In this document: positions 1 to 7,931 of the stretch, piece after piece
Layout: each line of letters starts with the position of its first letter
How positions within the stretch are numbered: position 1 is the first letter of the stretch
Source of the DNA: Tistrella bauzanensis
GTDB taxonomy: Bacteria; Pseudomonadota; Alphaproteobacteria; Tistrellales; Tistrellaceae
Assembly: GCF_014636235.1 (NCBI RefSeq)
Contig: NZ_BMDZ01000031.1
Location: 1-63,958, forward strand
Direction of reading: 5' to 3'
DNA: 63,958 bases
Notes under the pieces: model-generated
The model's input: the letters and a program-made list of their open reading frames with translations, nothing else
The model's database searches: none
What the model was told of the DNA's origin: nothing
Made by a program: the position numbers and the translations under genes

Positions 1-125
1 CCCTCCCAAGCCAAAAAGGTCGACAACGAGAGATTCAGACTTTTTCCGCCCTGTCACGCACAGTTTCACCCGATTGCCCTGGCGCGATGATCCGCCGCGA
101 TGACGGCCGGGCCGGTTCATGCTAA

Positions 126-1038
126 CGTATCGACTTCAGCGACAGGCTGCCGGGGGATCACGCCATGGCCAGCAACCAATCGGAACCGACACCCACCAAC
201 CCGACGATGATGAACACCACCAGTCCGGCTGCGCAGGCAGCAGGTCTGCGACGGGCCGGCGTGACGGATGCAGCGACGATCACGGCATTGACCGACGCCG
301 CCTATCGGCCGTGGATCCCGATCATCGGCCGCGAGCCCGGGCCGATGGGCGACGACATCGCGGCTTTGCTGTCCGCACCCGGCACGGAGGTATGGATTGC
401 CGATCTGGCCGCCGGGCCGGGCGAGATACCGTCCGACCGCACGCCAGGGCAGGCGGCGGGGCTGGTGGTTCTGATGTCTGAACCGGATCATGTGCTGCTG
501 CACAGCGTCGCCGTCGCACCCGTCGCTCAAGGCACCGGGCTGGGGCGCCGGCTGATGCGTTTTGTCGACGCCCGCGCCCTGGAGCTGGGCCAGACCCAGG
601 TGCGGCTCTACACCCATGTGAAGATGGCGCGCAACATCGCGCTCTATGGCAGGCTGGGCTATCAGGAAACCGATCGCCGGGTCGATGAGGGCTTTTCGCG
701 CGTCTTCATGGCCAAGCAGATCGGCTGAACCCGCCAGCCTGTATCGACTTCAGCGTCGATGGCACCGGTGCCGAGTTACATCGGCGCCGGTATATCGTTA
801 CGAGTTCAGCGTGTGCCCGCAGCAGATGGCGGCCCCGCTCACACCGCCTCGGACCCAAGAAGCTGGTCGATGTGGCGACGCAGGGTTGCCAGCCGTTCCC
901 GCTCTGCGCGGCTCAATGGTGTATCACGACGCACGGCGGCTTCAAGTGCTGCGGAAACCCGGTCGAGCTGGCGCAGAACCAGACGCGGTGGCGTCGGCTC
1001 TGCCGGCCCGCTCGGGGTCTCCGTATCGACTTCAGCGT
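126..1038. repeat. Outlying iterons around the acetyltransferase and parB
   Basis: Four direct copies of the origin iteron lie far from the main block. They are at 126-141 (CGTATCGACTTCAGCG), 740-756 (one mismatch to the consensus), 796-812 (CGTTACGAGTTCAGCGT, identical to the copy at 3636-3652) and 1022-1038 (CGTATCGACTTCAGCGT). The last sits inside the parB coding sequence, where it encodes part of a low-complexity linker. They may act as RepA-binding incompatibility or handcuffing sites. Confidence 0.85.
165..728 (+). CDS. GNAT family N-acetyltransferase
   Basis: The 187-residue protein has the GNAT fold signature. Motif A (acetyl-CoA binding) reads VAVAPVAQGTGLGRRLM around residues 115-131, and motif B with YTHVKMARNIALYGRLGY follows near residues 150-167. 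Such enzymes move an acetyl group from acetyl-CoA to an amine; the substrate cannot be read from the sequence. The first 25 residues are Thr/Pro/Asn-rich and poorly conserved, so the real start could be a later ATG. An iteron copy at 126-141 ends 23 bases before the start codon, inside the probable promoter. The gene faces away from parB, whose stop lies about 110 bases downstream. Confidence 0.85.
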   Translation: MASNQSEPTPTNPTMMNTTSPAAQAAGLRRAGVTDAATITALTDAAYRPWIPIIGREPGPMGDDIAALLSAPGTEVWIADLAAGPGEIPSDRTPGQAAGLVVLMSEPDHVLLHSVAVAPVAQGTGLGRRLMRFVDARALELGQTQVRLYTHVKMARNIALYGRLGYQETDRRVDEGFSRVFMAKQIG

Positions 1039-1771
1039 CATTGGCGGTGACAGCGGCGCTGTCCTCCGCGCGTGCCAACTCGTCCTCGGCCCTGGCGGCA
1101 CGTAAGGCCCTGACGGTCAGCCGGCCCTGAAATGCCAGCGCCACCAGACGATTGCGCACCACCGGGCTTTCGATCCGCGCCAGTTCGACCAGCACATTCT
1201 TCGACAGCGCCAGTTCGGACGTCAGAACGGCATTCAGCAGATCGTCAGGCAGGGTCAGGATGCGCAACACGCCGCTGATCTCGCTTTTGGCCTTGCCCAG
1301 CACCCCCGCCGCTTCCGACTGGCTCCAGCCGCGACCTTCGATCAGCCGGGCCAGCCCCCTCGCCTCGTCGATCGGCGACAGATCGACCCGCTGCAGATTC
1401 TCGATCAGCGCTGCGATCTCAGGGTCGGATTCATGCTCGATGGCCAGAAGCGCTGGCCAGCCATTCTGTACGGCCGCCCGATAGCGTCGCTCACCGGCAA
1501 CGATGATGAAGCGCCGGCGATCGCCGGGGTCGCGCCGGACCAGGATCGGCTGCAACTGGCCATGCTCGGCCATAGTGCGCGCCAGCTCGGTGATGGCGTC
1601 GTCATCGACATATTTACGAGGCTGTTCCGGATCGGGCGACACCCGATCGATGGCGAGTTCGAAAGTATGGCGAAAGCGGCTGCTCTCGGTCACCAGCGTG
1701 TCGGACGCATCGGCGATCATGCCGCGCACGGCACCGAGGATCGGGGAGGGAGCCTTGCGTCGTGGCGCCAT
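839..1771 (-). CDS. parB: ParB/RepB-family plasmid partition protein
   Basis: The 310-residue protein is a ParB-type CTPase and DNA-binding adaptor for plasmid segregation. The ParB N-domain starts near residue 38 (DRVSPDPEQPRKY). The CTP-binding box GERRYRAA is at about 92-99 and IENLQRVDLSPIDEARG at about 121-137, followed by the KorB/ParB helix-turn-helix (GWSQSEAAGVLGKAKSEIS). The C-terminal dimerisation segment follows an acidic, Thr/Pro-rich linker. Its ATG shares one base with the parA stop (TGATG), so translation is coupled. An intact iteron copy at 1022-1038 lies inside the linker coding region. No canonical parS (TGTTTCACGTGAAACA) was seen, so the centromere is unidentified. Confidence 0.93.
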   Translation of the reverse strand: MAPRRKAPSPILGAVRGMIADASDTLVTESSRFRHTFELAIDRVSPDPEQPRKYVDDDAITELARTMAEHGQLQPILVRRDPGDRRRFIIVAGERRYRAAVQNGWPALLAIEHESDPEIAALIENLQRVDLSPIDEARGLARLIEGRGWSQSEAAGVLGKAKSEISGVLRILTLPDDLLNAVLTSELALSKNVLVELARIESPVVRNRLVALAFQGRLTVRALRAARAEDELARAEDSAAVTANDAEVDTETPSGPAEPTPPRLVLRQLDRVSAALEAAVRRDTPLSRAERERLATLRRHIDQLLGSEAV

Positions 1772-2859
1772 CAGACCTCTTCCTCCTCAAGACCGGCATA
1801 GGCCTTGTCAACATCGGCGCGGGGCAGGGGGGTATCGCCGATGATCCCTTCCGCCAGCCTCAGATACACGGTGGTGGCAACGCTGGATGGCGAGGCTTCC
1901 AGCGCGATACGGCCATTGCGGGCCGCATGGCCGAAGACGGCGCTGTTGGGCACCGGCTCCAGAACCGGGGCGATATCGCCCATGGCGGCGACCAGATGCG
2001 CCAGAACCTCGCGATCGACCGATTTGCGCCGGCCATATTGCGTCGGCAGAATGCCGGTCAACCGCAAGGCCGGGTTCAGGCGGCGCTGGACCTTGTTGAT
2101 CGTGCCCAGGATCAGGCCGACACCCATGGTGTCATAGGGCTCGGTGCGCACCGGGATGAACACATCATCGGCCGCCGCCAGCGACATCCAGGTCAGCATG
2201 CCCAGATTGGGCGGGGCATCGATCACGATGAAATCATAGCGGTCGCGAACTTCGTCGAGCGCCTCGCGCAGCGAGATGTCGAAGCCTGGTTCGCGGCGGC
2301 CATCGGTTTCGGACAGATCGATGTGGCTGGCGGCCAGATCGCAGAGCGGCGCGCGATCGGGCATGATCTCTTCACCGGCACGGATGATGATCCGGCTGAT
2401 CGGCACGTCGCCCAGAATGACCTGCGCCATGGTCTTGCCCTGACGATAGGCCTCGACGGCGCCTTCGGCGAGCAGGGCGACGGTGGCCGTCGCCTGCGGA
2501 TCCATATCGACCAGCAGCACCCGGTGATCGCCACGGCTGAGCGCGTAGGCCAGATTCAAGGCGCTGGTGGTCTTGCCGACGCCGCCCTTCTGATTGGCGA
2601 AGACGATGGTTCGCGCCTCGCGGCCACGCCCTTCAACCAGGCGGCTGAGTGCCATCGACACGTCGGCCGGGATCGGGTCGCGGCCATTCTCCCACCGCGA
2701 AATCTTGGGCTTGTCATAGCTGCGCTGCAGCATGCGATTGAGGGCTTCCTTCAGATCAGCCTGACTGAAGCGTAGCTGCTGGCGCAGTTCGCGCATGCGT
2801 TCGCCATTCATTGGCAGAGCCTCATCAGTCTGTCTTTCAGGACGTGGATCTTTGGCCAT
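1771..2859 (-). CDS. parA: ParA-family partition ATPase with N-terminal HTH
   Basis: The 362-residue protein is a type Ia ParA: an N-terminal XRE-like helix-turn-helix (about residues 20-75, MRELRQQLRFSQADLKEAL then KISRWENGRDPIP) followed by the deviant Walker ATPase. The Walker A box KGGVGKTT lies near residues 91-98, with switch segments VDMDPQATAT and IVIDAPPNLGM. It moves ParB-bound plasmids over the nucleoid, and its HTH normally gives autorepression of the parAB promoter. An alternative start at MNGERMRE (residue 17) is possible. It is transcribed away from the origin region and coupled to parB. Confidence 0.94.
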   Translation of the reverse strand: MAKDPRPERQTDEALPMNGERMRELRQQLRFSQADLKEALNRMLQRSYDKPKISRWENGRDPIPADVSMALSRLVEGRGREARTIVFANQKGGVGKTTSALNLAYALSRGDHRVLLVDMDPQATATVALLAEGAVEAYRQGKTMAQVILGDVPISRIIIRAGEEIMPDRAPLCDLAASHIDLSETDGRREPGFDISLREALDEVRDRYDFIVIDAPPNLGMLTWMSLAAADDVFIPVRTEPYDTMGVGLILGTINKVQRRLNPALRLTGILPTQYGRRKSVDREVLAHLVAAMGDIAPVLEPVPNSAVFGHAARNGRIALEASPSSVATTVYLRLAEGIIGDTPLPRADVDKAYAGLEEEEV

Positions 2860-3041
2860 GTCTGTTGATGCCGGACATGATGATGCAGATCGGACTGTAT
2901 CGGTGTCGCCTGATCGTCATCCGGACACAGAATGGCATGGCGCCTATCAACGCATCAATAGCGAAGTTGATGGTTGACTGGGATTCGGAACGGAAGCGGG
3001 GGCATCTGGTGGCTTGGCCGGCATGATCGATGATCGTGCAC

Positions 3042-3865
3042 CGTTACATCTTCAGCGTTGAAAGGTCCGCGATCGGGATCGTTCGGTGTTGTGGCGTCTG
3101 GGCGTATCAACTTCAGCGTAAAGGGGCCACCGATCGCTGTATCCCGCAGAAATGCGGCAGGATCGACGCTGAAGTTGATACGCCTGGACCGCTTGACAGC
3201 ACTGCGGCGGACTGGGAAGCGTTACAAGATCAGCGTTGAAAGACCAGATGCCGCCAAACGCTCTACCGTATCAAACTCAGCGATACATCGGCCTCCGACC
3301 TGTGGGCAGATTTTCGTACAGTCGTAACACCGGAGGTGCGGCAGGGTGGTGTGGACGAACACGGCCTGCCTCTTTTTGGCTGGCAATACAGGCCGTTGTG
3401 GCAGATGGCTGCGATGCCGGTCGAGATTGAAGCGGCGGGCACGGGCCGCAGGCGAACTCGCCCTATCAGGTTTAGAAGAGCTATAGGATCTAGTCTCTAT
3501 AGGAAGGGGTGTCGACTTCAGCGTGGATAACTGCGGTTGGCGTCGCGACTTCAGCGCTGCCGGCCGGGCCGGGCGTATCGAGATCAGCGTTGGCGCGTAT
3601 CATCATCAGCGTTGGCCGCTTGCCGGGCCGCCAGGCGTTACGAGTTCAGCGTGGAAAAGCGCGGATAACCGCGGGTCACCGCCGGTCCGGGGCTCGCGAT
3701 GGCTTCCTGAGTGTTGCAACAACGCTGAACTTGATACGCAAAGCGATTGCGGCCCATGATGCGGCCTGTGGCGACATCGCCGCCAAGCCTATGATGCGGC
3801 GGCAGGAATGGCGACAGGTTCCGGATCGGCACGACCGGCCGACAGGCGTCGCTGAACTTGCAACG
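3042..3865. repeat. Main iteron array, 17-bp unit, 12 copies
   Basis: Consensus is approximately CGTWWCRASTTCAGCGT, with TCAGCG invariant. Direct copies start at 3042, 3103, 3220, 3267, 3508, 3541, 3574, 3596 and 3636. Inverted copies lie at 3166-3182, 3722-3738 and 3849-3865. Two variants alternate, CGTATC and CGTTAC at the 5' end. The copies at 3574 and 3596 are exactly 22 bp apart, two helical turns. They are presumed RepA-binding sites. Confidence 0.9.
3101..3184. repeat. Perfect inverted iteron pair
   Basis: GGCGTATCAACTTCAGCGT at 3101-3119 and its exact reverse complement at 3166-3184 form a 19-bp perfect inverted repeat with a 46-bp spacer. This is longer than the iteron core, so the pair probably has its own role, for example binding a RepA dimer for control or forming a cruciform. 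Confidence 0.8.
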
Positions 3866-4001
3866 GATTCGTGCCGCATGGTGACGGCGGAGCGCCGCGC
3901 GGTCTTTCCTGAGGCAGCAAAGCGTGTACAGTCGGATCGTGACGGATCAGGCATGAAGATCGTCTGCCATTGACGGCAGGCATAACCGTGTCCGGAGGCG
4001 G

Positions 4002-5012
4002 GTGCACGCCTTGGAAACGAGCCCGGAGGTCGAGATGGCGGACGTGCATCAGCAGCTCATGCTCCACGGCCTGGATCAGGTCATGGCCACGGCCGACAGC
4101 GCCGCCGAACGGCGGCGGGTGCGCTGGGCGCATGAGATGATGTCGCTTGAGCACGAGACGATCAATTATCTTCACTCGGGCTTCGCTCAGGCGGCATTGC
4201 CGCATCGGGAGCCGAAGAACCCGCTGGAACCCTGGGTCCGGCGCAACGGCGCCTATCAGCTGATCATCCGGCCGGGCATTCTGCCCCTGAAGGACAAGAT
4301 CGTCGACATCGGCGTACCCTATGGCACGAAGGCGCGGCTGATCATGATCTATTTCCAGACCGAGGCGGTGCGCAGCCAGAGCCAGGTGGTCGATCTGGGG
4401 CCGACCATGGCCAGTTGGCTGCGCAAGATGGGGCTGTCGACATCGGGCGGCCCGCGCGGATCCTATGCCCCGGTGCGCGAACAGGCGCTGCGGATCGCGC
4501 GGTGCGAATTCACCATGCGCTTCGAACGCGGCACCGCCGAAGCCCGGCTGGCCGATCAGCGGATCGTCGACGGCATGGATCTGTGGCGCGATGACAGCGA
4601 CGCCGAAGATCTGTTCCGAACCGGTGGCGAATGGGTGCGCCATGTGAAGCTGTCAGAGGCTTTCTATGAGCACCTGATGGAACACTCGGTGCCGCTGTCG
4701 GAAGAAGCCATCGCCCGGCTGAAGCATTCCAGCCTGGCGCTTGATCTGTATGTGTGGCTGACCTATCGCCTGCACGCGCTGAAGCGCGAGATTACCGTGC
4801 CCTGGCACGCCCTGTCGGACCATTTCGGCAGCGAAAGCGGCCATCGCGTGCTGGCCTTCCGGCTGAAGGAAGTGCTGAAGGACGTGGTGGCGGTGTATCC
4901 TGAAGCCAATGTCGAGGCCAGCGGCCGCGGGCTGGTGCTGCGGCCGTCGAAGCCGTCGGTGGCGGTATCGAGCGTGGCCGTGAAGCTGCCCGGCCGGCTC
5001 CGGCGGGCCTGA
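4002..5012 (+). CDS. repA: Plasmid replication initiator RepA (RepA_C family)
   Basis: The 336-residue protein matches the plasmid RepA_C family. The diagnostic stretch is DIGVPYGTKARLIMIYFQTEAV (about residues 104-125), followed by LGPTMASWLRKMGL and a basic segment with RIARCEFTMRFERG. The second half carries a winged-helix-like block with DLYVWLTYRLHALKREITVPW. The chosen GTG start at 4002 has GGAGG at 3993-3997, five bases upstream; an ATG at 4035 is a weaker alternative. It is expected to bind the iterons just upstream and open the origin. It faces away from parAB, so origin and partition genes form one replication/partition module. Confidence 0.92.
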   Translation: MHALETSPEVEMADVHQQLMLHGLDQVMATADSAAERRRVRWAHEMMSLEHETINYLHSGFAQAALPHREPKNPLEPWVRRNGAYQLIIRPGILPLKDKIVDIGVPYGTKARLIMIYFQTEAVRSQSQVVDLGPTMASWLRKMGLSTSGGPRGSYAPVREQALRIARCEFTMRFERGTAEARLADQRIVDGMDLWRDDSDAEDLFRTGGEWVRHVKLSEAFYEHLMEHSVPLSEEAIARLKHSSLALDLYVWLTYRLHALKREITVPWHALSDHFGSESGHRVLAFRLKEVLKDVVAVYPEANVEASGRGLVLRPSKPSVAVSSVAVKLPGRLRRA

Positions 5013-5154
5013 TCCGCGCCCCCTCCCGCGCGCGTTGACCATGTGATCCGGGCGGCGCGGTTCCCGGTTCTGACATCTGAACGGCAAGGGCGGCGCCGCC
5101 CGCCCATCCGCCGATGATCGCCCGCCCGCCGATCGGCCGCCGACGACGACGGCT

Positions 5155-6543
5155 TCAGCGCAAGCCTGGCAGATCGATGATCACCCGGGTAACGGCTTCA
5201 TTGGCCCGCAACATCATGCGGCCACCATGAAGCTCCACCAGATCCTGCACCAGCGGCAGATCGATGCCGGTGCCGTCGCGGCGATGGATGGTGGGATCGG
5301 TCAGCCGGGTCATGTCGCCCCCTGACGGATCATCGCTCAACGCCAGACAGCCATCGGTTTCAACCACGATCCGGCAGGCGCCCGTCGCCGGGCGCGGCAG
5401 GCTGTCGCCTGTACCCGGGCGCGGAGAGTTGTCGCCTGTACCCGGGCGCGAAAAGTTGTCGTGGCCGGCGGTGCCAGCTTCTGTCTCGGTCGGCTGGGTG
5501 ATGATCAGGCGGACGGTGCCACCCGGCAGAGCCGCATCGACGGCGTCGATCAGCAGCCGCGTCAAGGCGCGGGGCAGGGCATCGGGATCGGCGCGGATCT
5601 CGGTCAGCTCTGGTGCCGCCTCCAGGCTGAAATGAACACCGCCCTGGCGGGCCAGCTTGCGTGCGGCGGCAACCGGATGCCGCACGATCTCGGCCAGCGG
5701 ACACAGTCGGGCGCTGACATCGAAGCCGCCGGTTTCGATCCGCGCCAGATCGAGCAGATCATCCACCAGCCGCAACAGGTGCAGACCGCTGACATGAATG
5801 TCGTTGACATATTCCATGTAGCGATCGATGGCGGCCGGGCCCAGCGCCTGATAGCGGATCAGTTCCGAAAAGCCGATGATGGCGTTCAGCGGCGTGCGCA
5901 GTTCATGGTTCATGCGGCCCAGAAAATGGCTGCGGGCCGTGGCGGCGGCCGCCCTTTGCCGGCGCGCCTCCGCCATGTCGGCCGACCATTCGGCCGGCTG
6001 ACCGGGCAGGGGAGTGGCGATGGGCTGCTGGGCGGCGATCAGCCCGATGGCGATGCACAGGTCTTCCCATGCCTCCGTCGCGGCGGCAACGGAGGCGGCA
6101 TCGGGGATGGTCGCCCAGCCGAAGACGGCGATCACGTCGCCGGCATCCAGGCACAGCGCCGTGGCGTCGGGCGTCATCGGCAGGCACAGATTGCGTGGTA
6201 CGCTCAGCCCGGACAGGATCACCGGTCTGCCGGTGATGTCGCGGATCATCCAGCTTGGCGGACGAAAGCCGCCATCGGCACCGGAGGTCGATGGCGGTTC
6301 GGCATGAGCCACCGGTTCCAGCCGCCCGCCGGCCAGCCTGCGCAGCACCACCACCTGGCGGGCACCGGCCCGCGTGGCCAGGCTGTGGACAAGACCCCGC
6401 AGGGCCGCCGGCGTGGTGGACATCGCCTGCGGTGTCATCCGTCTGACCCCTGCGGCCGCCTCGGACGAGCCGGTGGCGGTATCGGGGCTGTCGGGGTCAT
6501 CATGCTGTGGCACGCGGCTCATCAAAACGTTCCGACTGCTCAT
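5155..6543 (-). CDS. Sensor histidine kinase, probably degenerate
   Basis: The 462-residue protein has no clear membrane segment, so it should be cytosolic. Residues 45-175 look like a GAF-type sensor. The HisKA dimerisation box FLGRMNHELRTPLNAIIGF places the phospho-acceptor at His213. The ATP domain (about 280-460) is unusual. The N-box Asn is replaced by Asp (LLIDAVDAALPGG), the first Gly box is not recognisable, but GTGIDLPLV and HGGRM remain. A 9-residue unit (SRPGTGDN-like, 27 bp) is repeated three times at 364-389, between the N-box and the end of the ATP domain. No response regulator is adjacent. It may be a weak kinase, a phosphatase or an HPt-like protein. Confidence 0.8.
   Translation of the reverse strand: MSSRNVLMSRVPQHDDPDSPDTATGSSEAAAGVRRMTPQAMSTTPAALRGLVHSLATRAGARQVVVLRRLAGGRLEPVAHAEPPSTSGADGGFRPPSWMIRDITGRPVILSGLSVPRNLCLPMTPDATALCLDAGDVIAVFGWATIPDAASVAAATEAWEDLCIAIGLIAAQQPIATPLPGQPAEWSADMAEARRQRAAAATARSHFLGRMNHELRTPLNAIIGFSELIRYQALGPAAIDRYMEYVNDIHVSGLHLLRLVDDLLDLARIETGGFDVSARLCPLAEIVRHPVAAARKLARQGGVHFSLEAAPELTEIRADPDALPRALTRLLIDAVDAALPGGTVRLIITQPTETEAGTAGHDNFSRPGTGDNSPRPGTGDSLPRPATGACRIVVETDGCLALSDDPSGGDMTRLTDPTIHRRDGTGIDLPLVQDLVELHGGRMMLRANEAVTRVIIDLPGLR
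5378..5460. repeat. 27-bp tandem repeat inside the histidine kinase gene
   Basis: Three imperfect copies of a 27-bp unit containing TCGCCTGTACCCGGGCGCG encode RPGTGD-type peptides within the ATP-binding domain. Copy number could vary between strains without breaking the frame. Confidence 0.75.
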
Positions 6544-6738
6544 TCTTTGGTTCCGGCACCAGACCTTGCCACTTCCATTTCATCGAGCGTGTCCATTCGC
6601 CGATAAAACGGATAAAATACACGACATAAAATATACAAATGCCATGTTTACTCGAATCTGCCCGATTCGGGTCAGGTATCGAGTGGTTCCCTAAAATATG
6701 TCGGATCTCTATCCTTGTCTGCATATGATTTAACCTGC
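6544..6738. promoter_or_regulatory. AT-rich divergent promoter region
   Basis: The interval between the kinase (minus) and the lasso-B2-like gene (plus) contains the most AT-rich run of this part of the window, around 6600-6660 (ATAAAATACACGACATAAAATATAC). It must hold promoters in both directions. No specific operator could be assigned. Confidence 0.5.
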
Positions 6739-6855
6739 ATGGATACCAACCGGCCTTTGTTCGAACCCTGGTGGATGTGGGGGCGGCGGCCCACGGCGTA
6801 TCGGCATGACGCCGGGCCAGCCGCCGCTTGGCGCCAGACACCGGCGCGGCTATGA
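6739..6855 (+). CDS. Candidate small ORF upstream of lasso-B2-like gene
   Basis: An ATG-initiated 38-codon frame begins MDTNRPLFEPWWMWGRRPTA and ends QTPARL. It sits directly before the B2-like gene and would overlap it if that gene starts at 6806, but not if it starts at 6893. It has no good ribosome-binding site. It does not show a classical lasso precursor (no Thr at -2 followed by Gly and an acidic residue at ring position 7-9). It is listed only because RiPP precursors are often missed; it may be noise. Confidence 0.2.
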   Translation: MDTNRPLFEPWWMWGRRPTAYRHDAGPAAAWRQTPARL

Positions 6856-7462
6856 TCGGGGCGATGCTCACCTGTTCCGGACGATTGCCCAGATGACTGC
6901 CGATCCCTCCGCCGCGCCGCCGGCGGATGCCGCCCATATCCCCCCCAAGGCGCCGGCCCTATCGGTATGGCGCCAGCGCCTGATCCTGATCGAAGCGGGG
7001 CTGGGGCTGGCGACGGCGGTTCTGTCGGTGAAGCTGATCCCGTTCCGGCGTCTGGCGGCGTGGTCGTCGCGGCCGCTGCCGTCGGGCAAGGCGATGCCGC
7101 CGGTGACGGAGGAGCCCGACAGTCTGAAAGCGGATCCGGATTTCCGGACCGCGTGGCAGATCGGGCGCCTTGTGGCCATTGCGGCGCGGAAGGTGCCGTT
7201 CGCGGCGGTGTGTCTGCCGCAGGCGCTGGTCGGTCAGGGCATGCTGCGTCGTCGCGGCGTGCCGACCGAGATCGTCTATGGCGTGAAGCGCCAGACGCCC
7301 GGCGGTGGCATCGAGGCCCATGCCTGGCTGGAATATCGCGGCCAGGGCTTCCTGGGCCATGAGGTGGCCCCGGCGCATACCGAGATTGCGCGTTTCCCCG
7401 AAGGCGCCGGCGGCCGACGGCGCGGACAGACCGGGCGCGCGGACAGGCCGGGGGCGATGTGA
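6806..7462 (+). CDS. Lasso peptide biosynthesis B2-like transglutaminase-fold protein
   Basis: The 218-residue protein carries the Transglut_core3 / lasso B2 signature. WQIGRLVAIAARKVPFAAVCLPQA puts the catalytic Cys at residue 136, LRRRGVPTEIVYGVKR follows, and GGGIEAHAWLEY puts the His at 172. B2 proteins are leader peptidases that work with a B1 recognition protein and a C asparagine-synthetase-like cyclase. None of these partners is within the window, so this is an orphan. The first 50 residues are unconserved and a start at 6893 is equally possible. Residues 55-85 are hydrophobic. The third triad residue is not obvious. Confidence 0.78.
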   Translation: MTPGQPPLGARHRRGYDRGDAHLFRTIAQMTADPSAAPPADAAHIPPKAPALSVWRQRLILIEAGLGLATAVLSVKLIPFRRLAAWSSRPLPSGKAMPPVTEEPDSLKADPDFRTAWQIGRLVAIAARKVPFAAVCLPQALVGQGMLRRRGVPTEIVYGVKRQTPGGGIEAHAWLEYRGQGFLGHEVAPAHTEIARFPEGAGGRRRGQTGRADRPGAM

Positions 7463-7588
7463 AGCGGGGTTGACATCGACATGCCCGGGCGGCCATGATC
7501 GATGCATGATCACGCGATATCGGGTGCCTGACGGCGCCCACGGCCGGCACGCGCTGCCCGCCGCCCGCCAGCAGCTTCGACTTCTCCG

Positions 7589-7610
7589 CCCGGCCTCCTG
7601 AGAGGCCGGG
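7589..7610 (+). terminator. Strong hairpin, weak terminator candidate
   Basis: CCCGGCCTC-CTGA-GAGGCCGGG forms a perfect 9-bp stem with a tetraloop. The downstream sequence is TTGCGGGTG, not a T-run, so it is at best a weak terminator for the B2-like gene or an element of the leuA leader. Confidence 0.4.
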
Positions 7611-7665
7611 TTGCGGGTGCTTGGCACCGCTTGAGCCGTCGTTTCGCTGTTGGCCTGTGATCGTT

Positions 7666-7800
7666 ATGTCCCTGATGATGATGCCTGTACCGGCCGGCCC
7701 CTTCTGGCCGGCTGTCGCCATGTCCCGACGCATGGCCGTCGCCGATTATCTCTGCCGCTTCGATCTGGTGCTGCGACTTATCGCCGGCGGCACGCGCTGA
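7666..7800 (+). CDS. Candidate leader peptide ORF upstream of leuA
   Basis: The 44-codon frame begins [17 protein letters not shown] and ends [16 protein letters not shown]. Its last third holds four Leu codons, one Ile and one Val within 12 positions, as might be used to sense branched-chain amino acid supply. A hairpin (7852-7872) follows the stop. There is no Leu run and no U-tract terminator, so attenuation is only a hypothesis. Confidence 0.3.
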   Translation: MSLMMMPVPAGPFWPAVAMSRRMAVADYLCRFDLVLRLIAGGTR

Positions 7801-7931
7801 CGGCCGCCCGCCGCCCGCCGATGCCCGCCCGACAGACGCCCGCACCGCCGCCCGCCGCCGATATGGCGGCGGCGCCTGTCATGGTTCCCGGTCCGCCACC
7901 GCGCGGCCCGGATGCGAGACTGATCCAGATC

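Larger units (their letters stand above)
2860..4001. other. Putative plasmid replication origin (oriV) region
   Basis: This 1.1-kb stretch between parA and repA has no convincing gene. It holds 12 iteron copies between 3042 and 3865 and an AT-richer island at 3470-3505 with two CTATAGG copies (3481-3487, 3497-3503). A DnaA-box-like TTATCCACG lies on the minus strand at 3522-3530, and a CGCGGATAACCGCG palindrome at 3660-3673. Iterons, a DnaA box and an AT-rich segment next to an initiator gene are the usual make-up of a theta-type iteron origin. The unwinding site is inferred. Confidence 0.75.
7463..7931. other. Long leader region before leuA
   Basis: This 469-bp stretch has no conserved gene. 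It contains a 9-bp perfect hairpin (7589-7610), a candidate 44-codon leader ORF (7666-7800) and an 8-bp GC hairpin (7852-7872). A GC-rich frame continuous with leuA runs through it from 7650, but its translation is Arg/Pro-rich and unlike LeuA, so it is treated as untranslated leader. Confidence 0.6.

Noticed and set aside
839-4001. Canonical parS centromere
   Set aside because: No TGTTTCACGTGAAACA-like palindrome was found; the partition site remains unknown.
5378-5460. CRISPR-like repeats
   Set aside because: The three 27-bp units are contiguous, in frame and coding, without spacers. No other spaced repeat in the window has CRISPR geometry.
6755-6775. tRNA T-arm-like GTTCGAACC
   Set aside because: No acceptor stem, anticodon arm or D-arm can be built around it.
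6739-6855. Calling the 38-codon ORF a lasso precursor
   Set aside because: It lacks the Thr at -2, the Gly1 start and an acidic residue at ring position 7-9, and has no good ribosome site. It is kept only as a low-confidence small ORF.
7801-7931. Classical transcription attenuator before leuA
   Set aside because: The hairpins are GC-rich but none is followed by a U-run and no alternative pairing could be worked out by eye.
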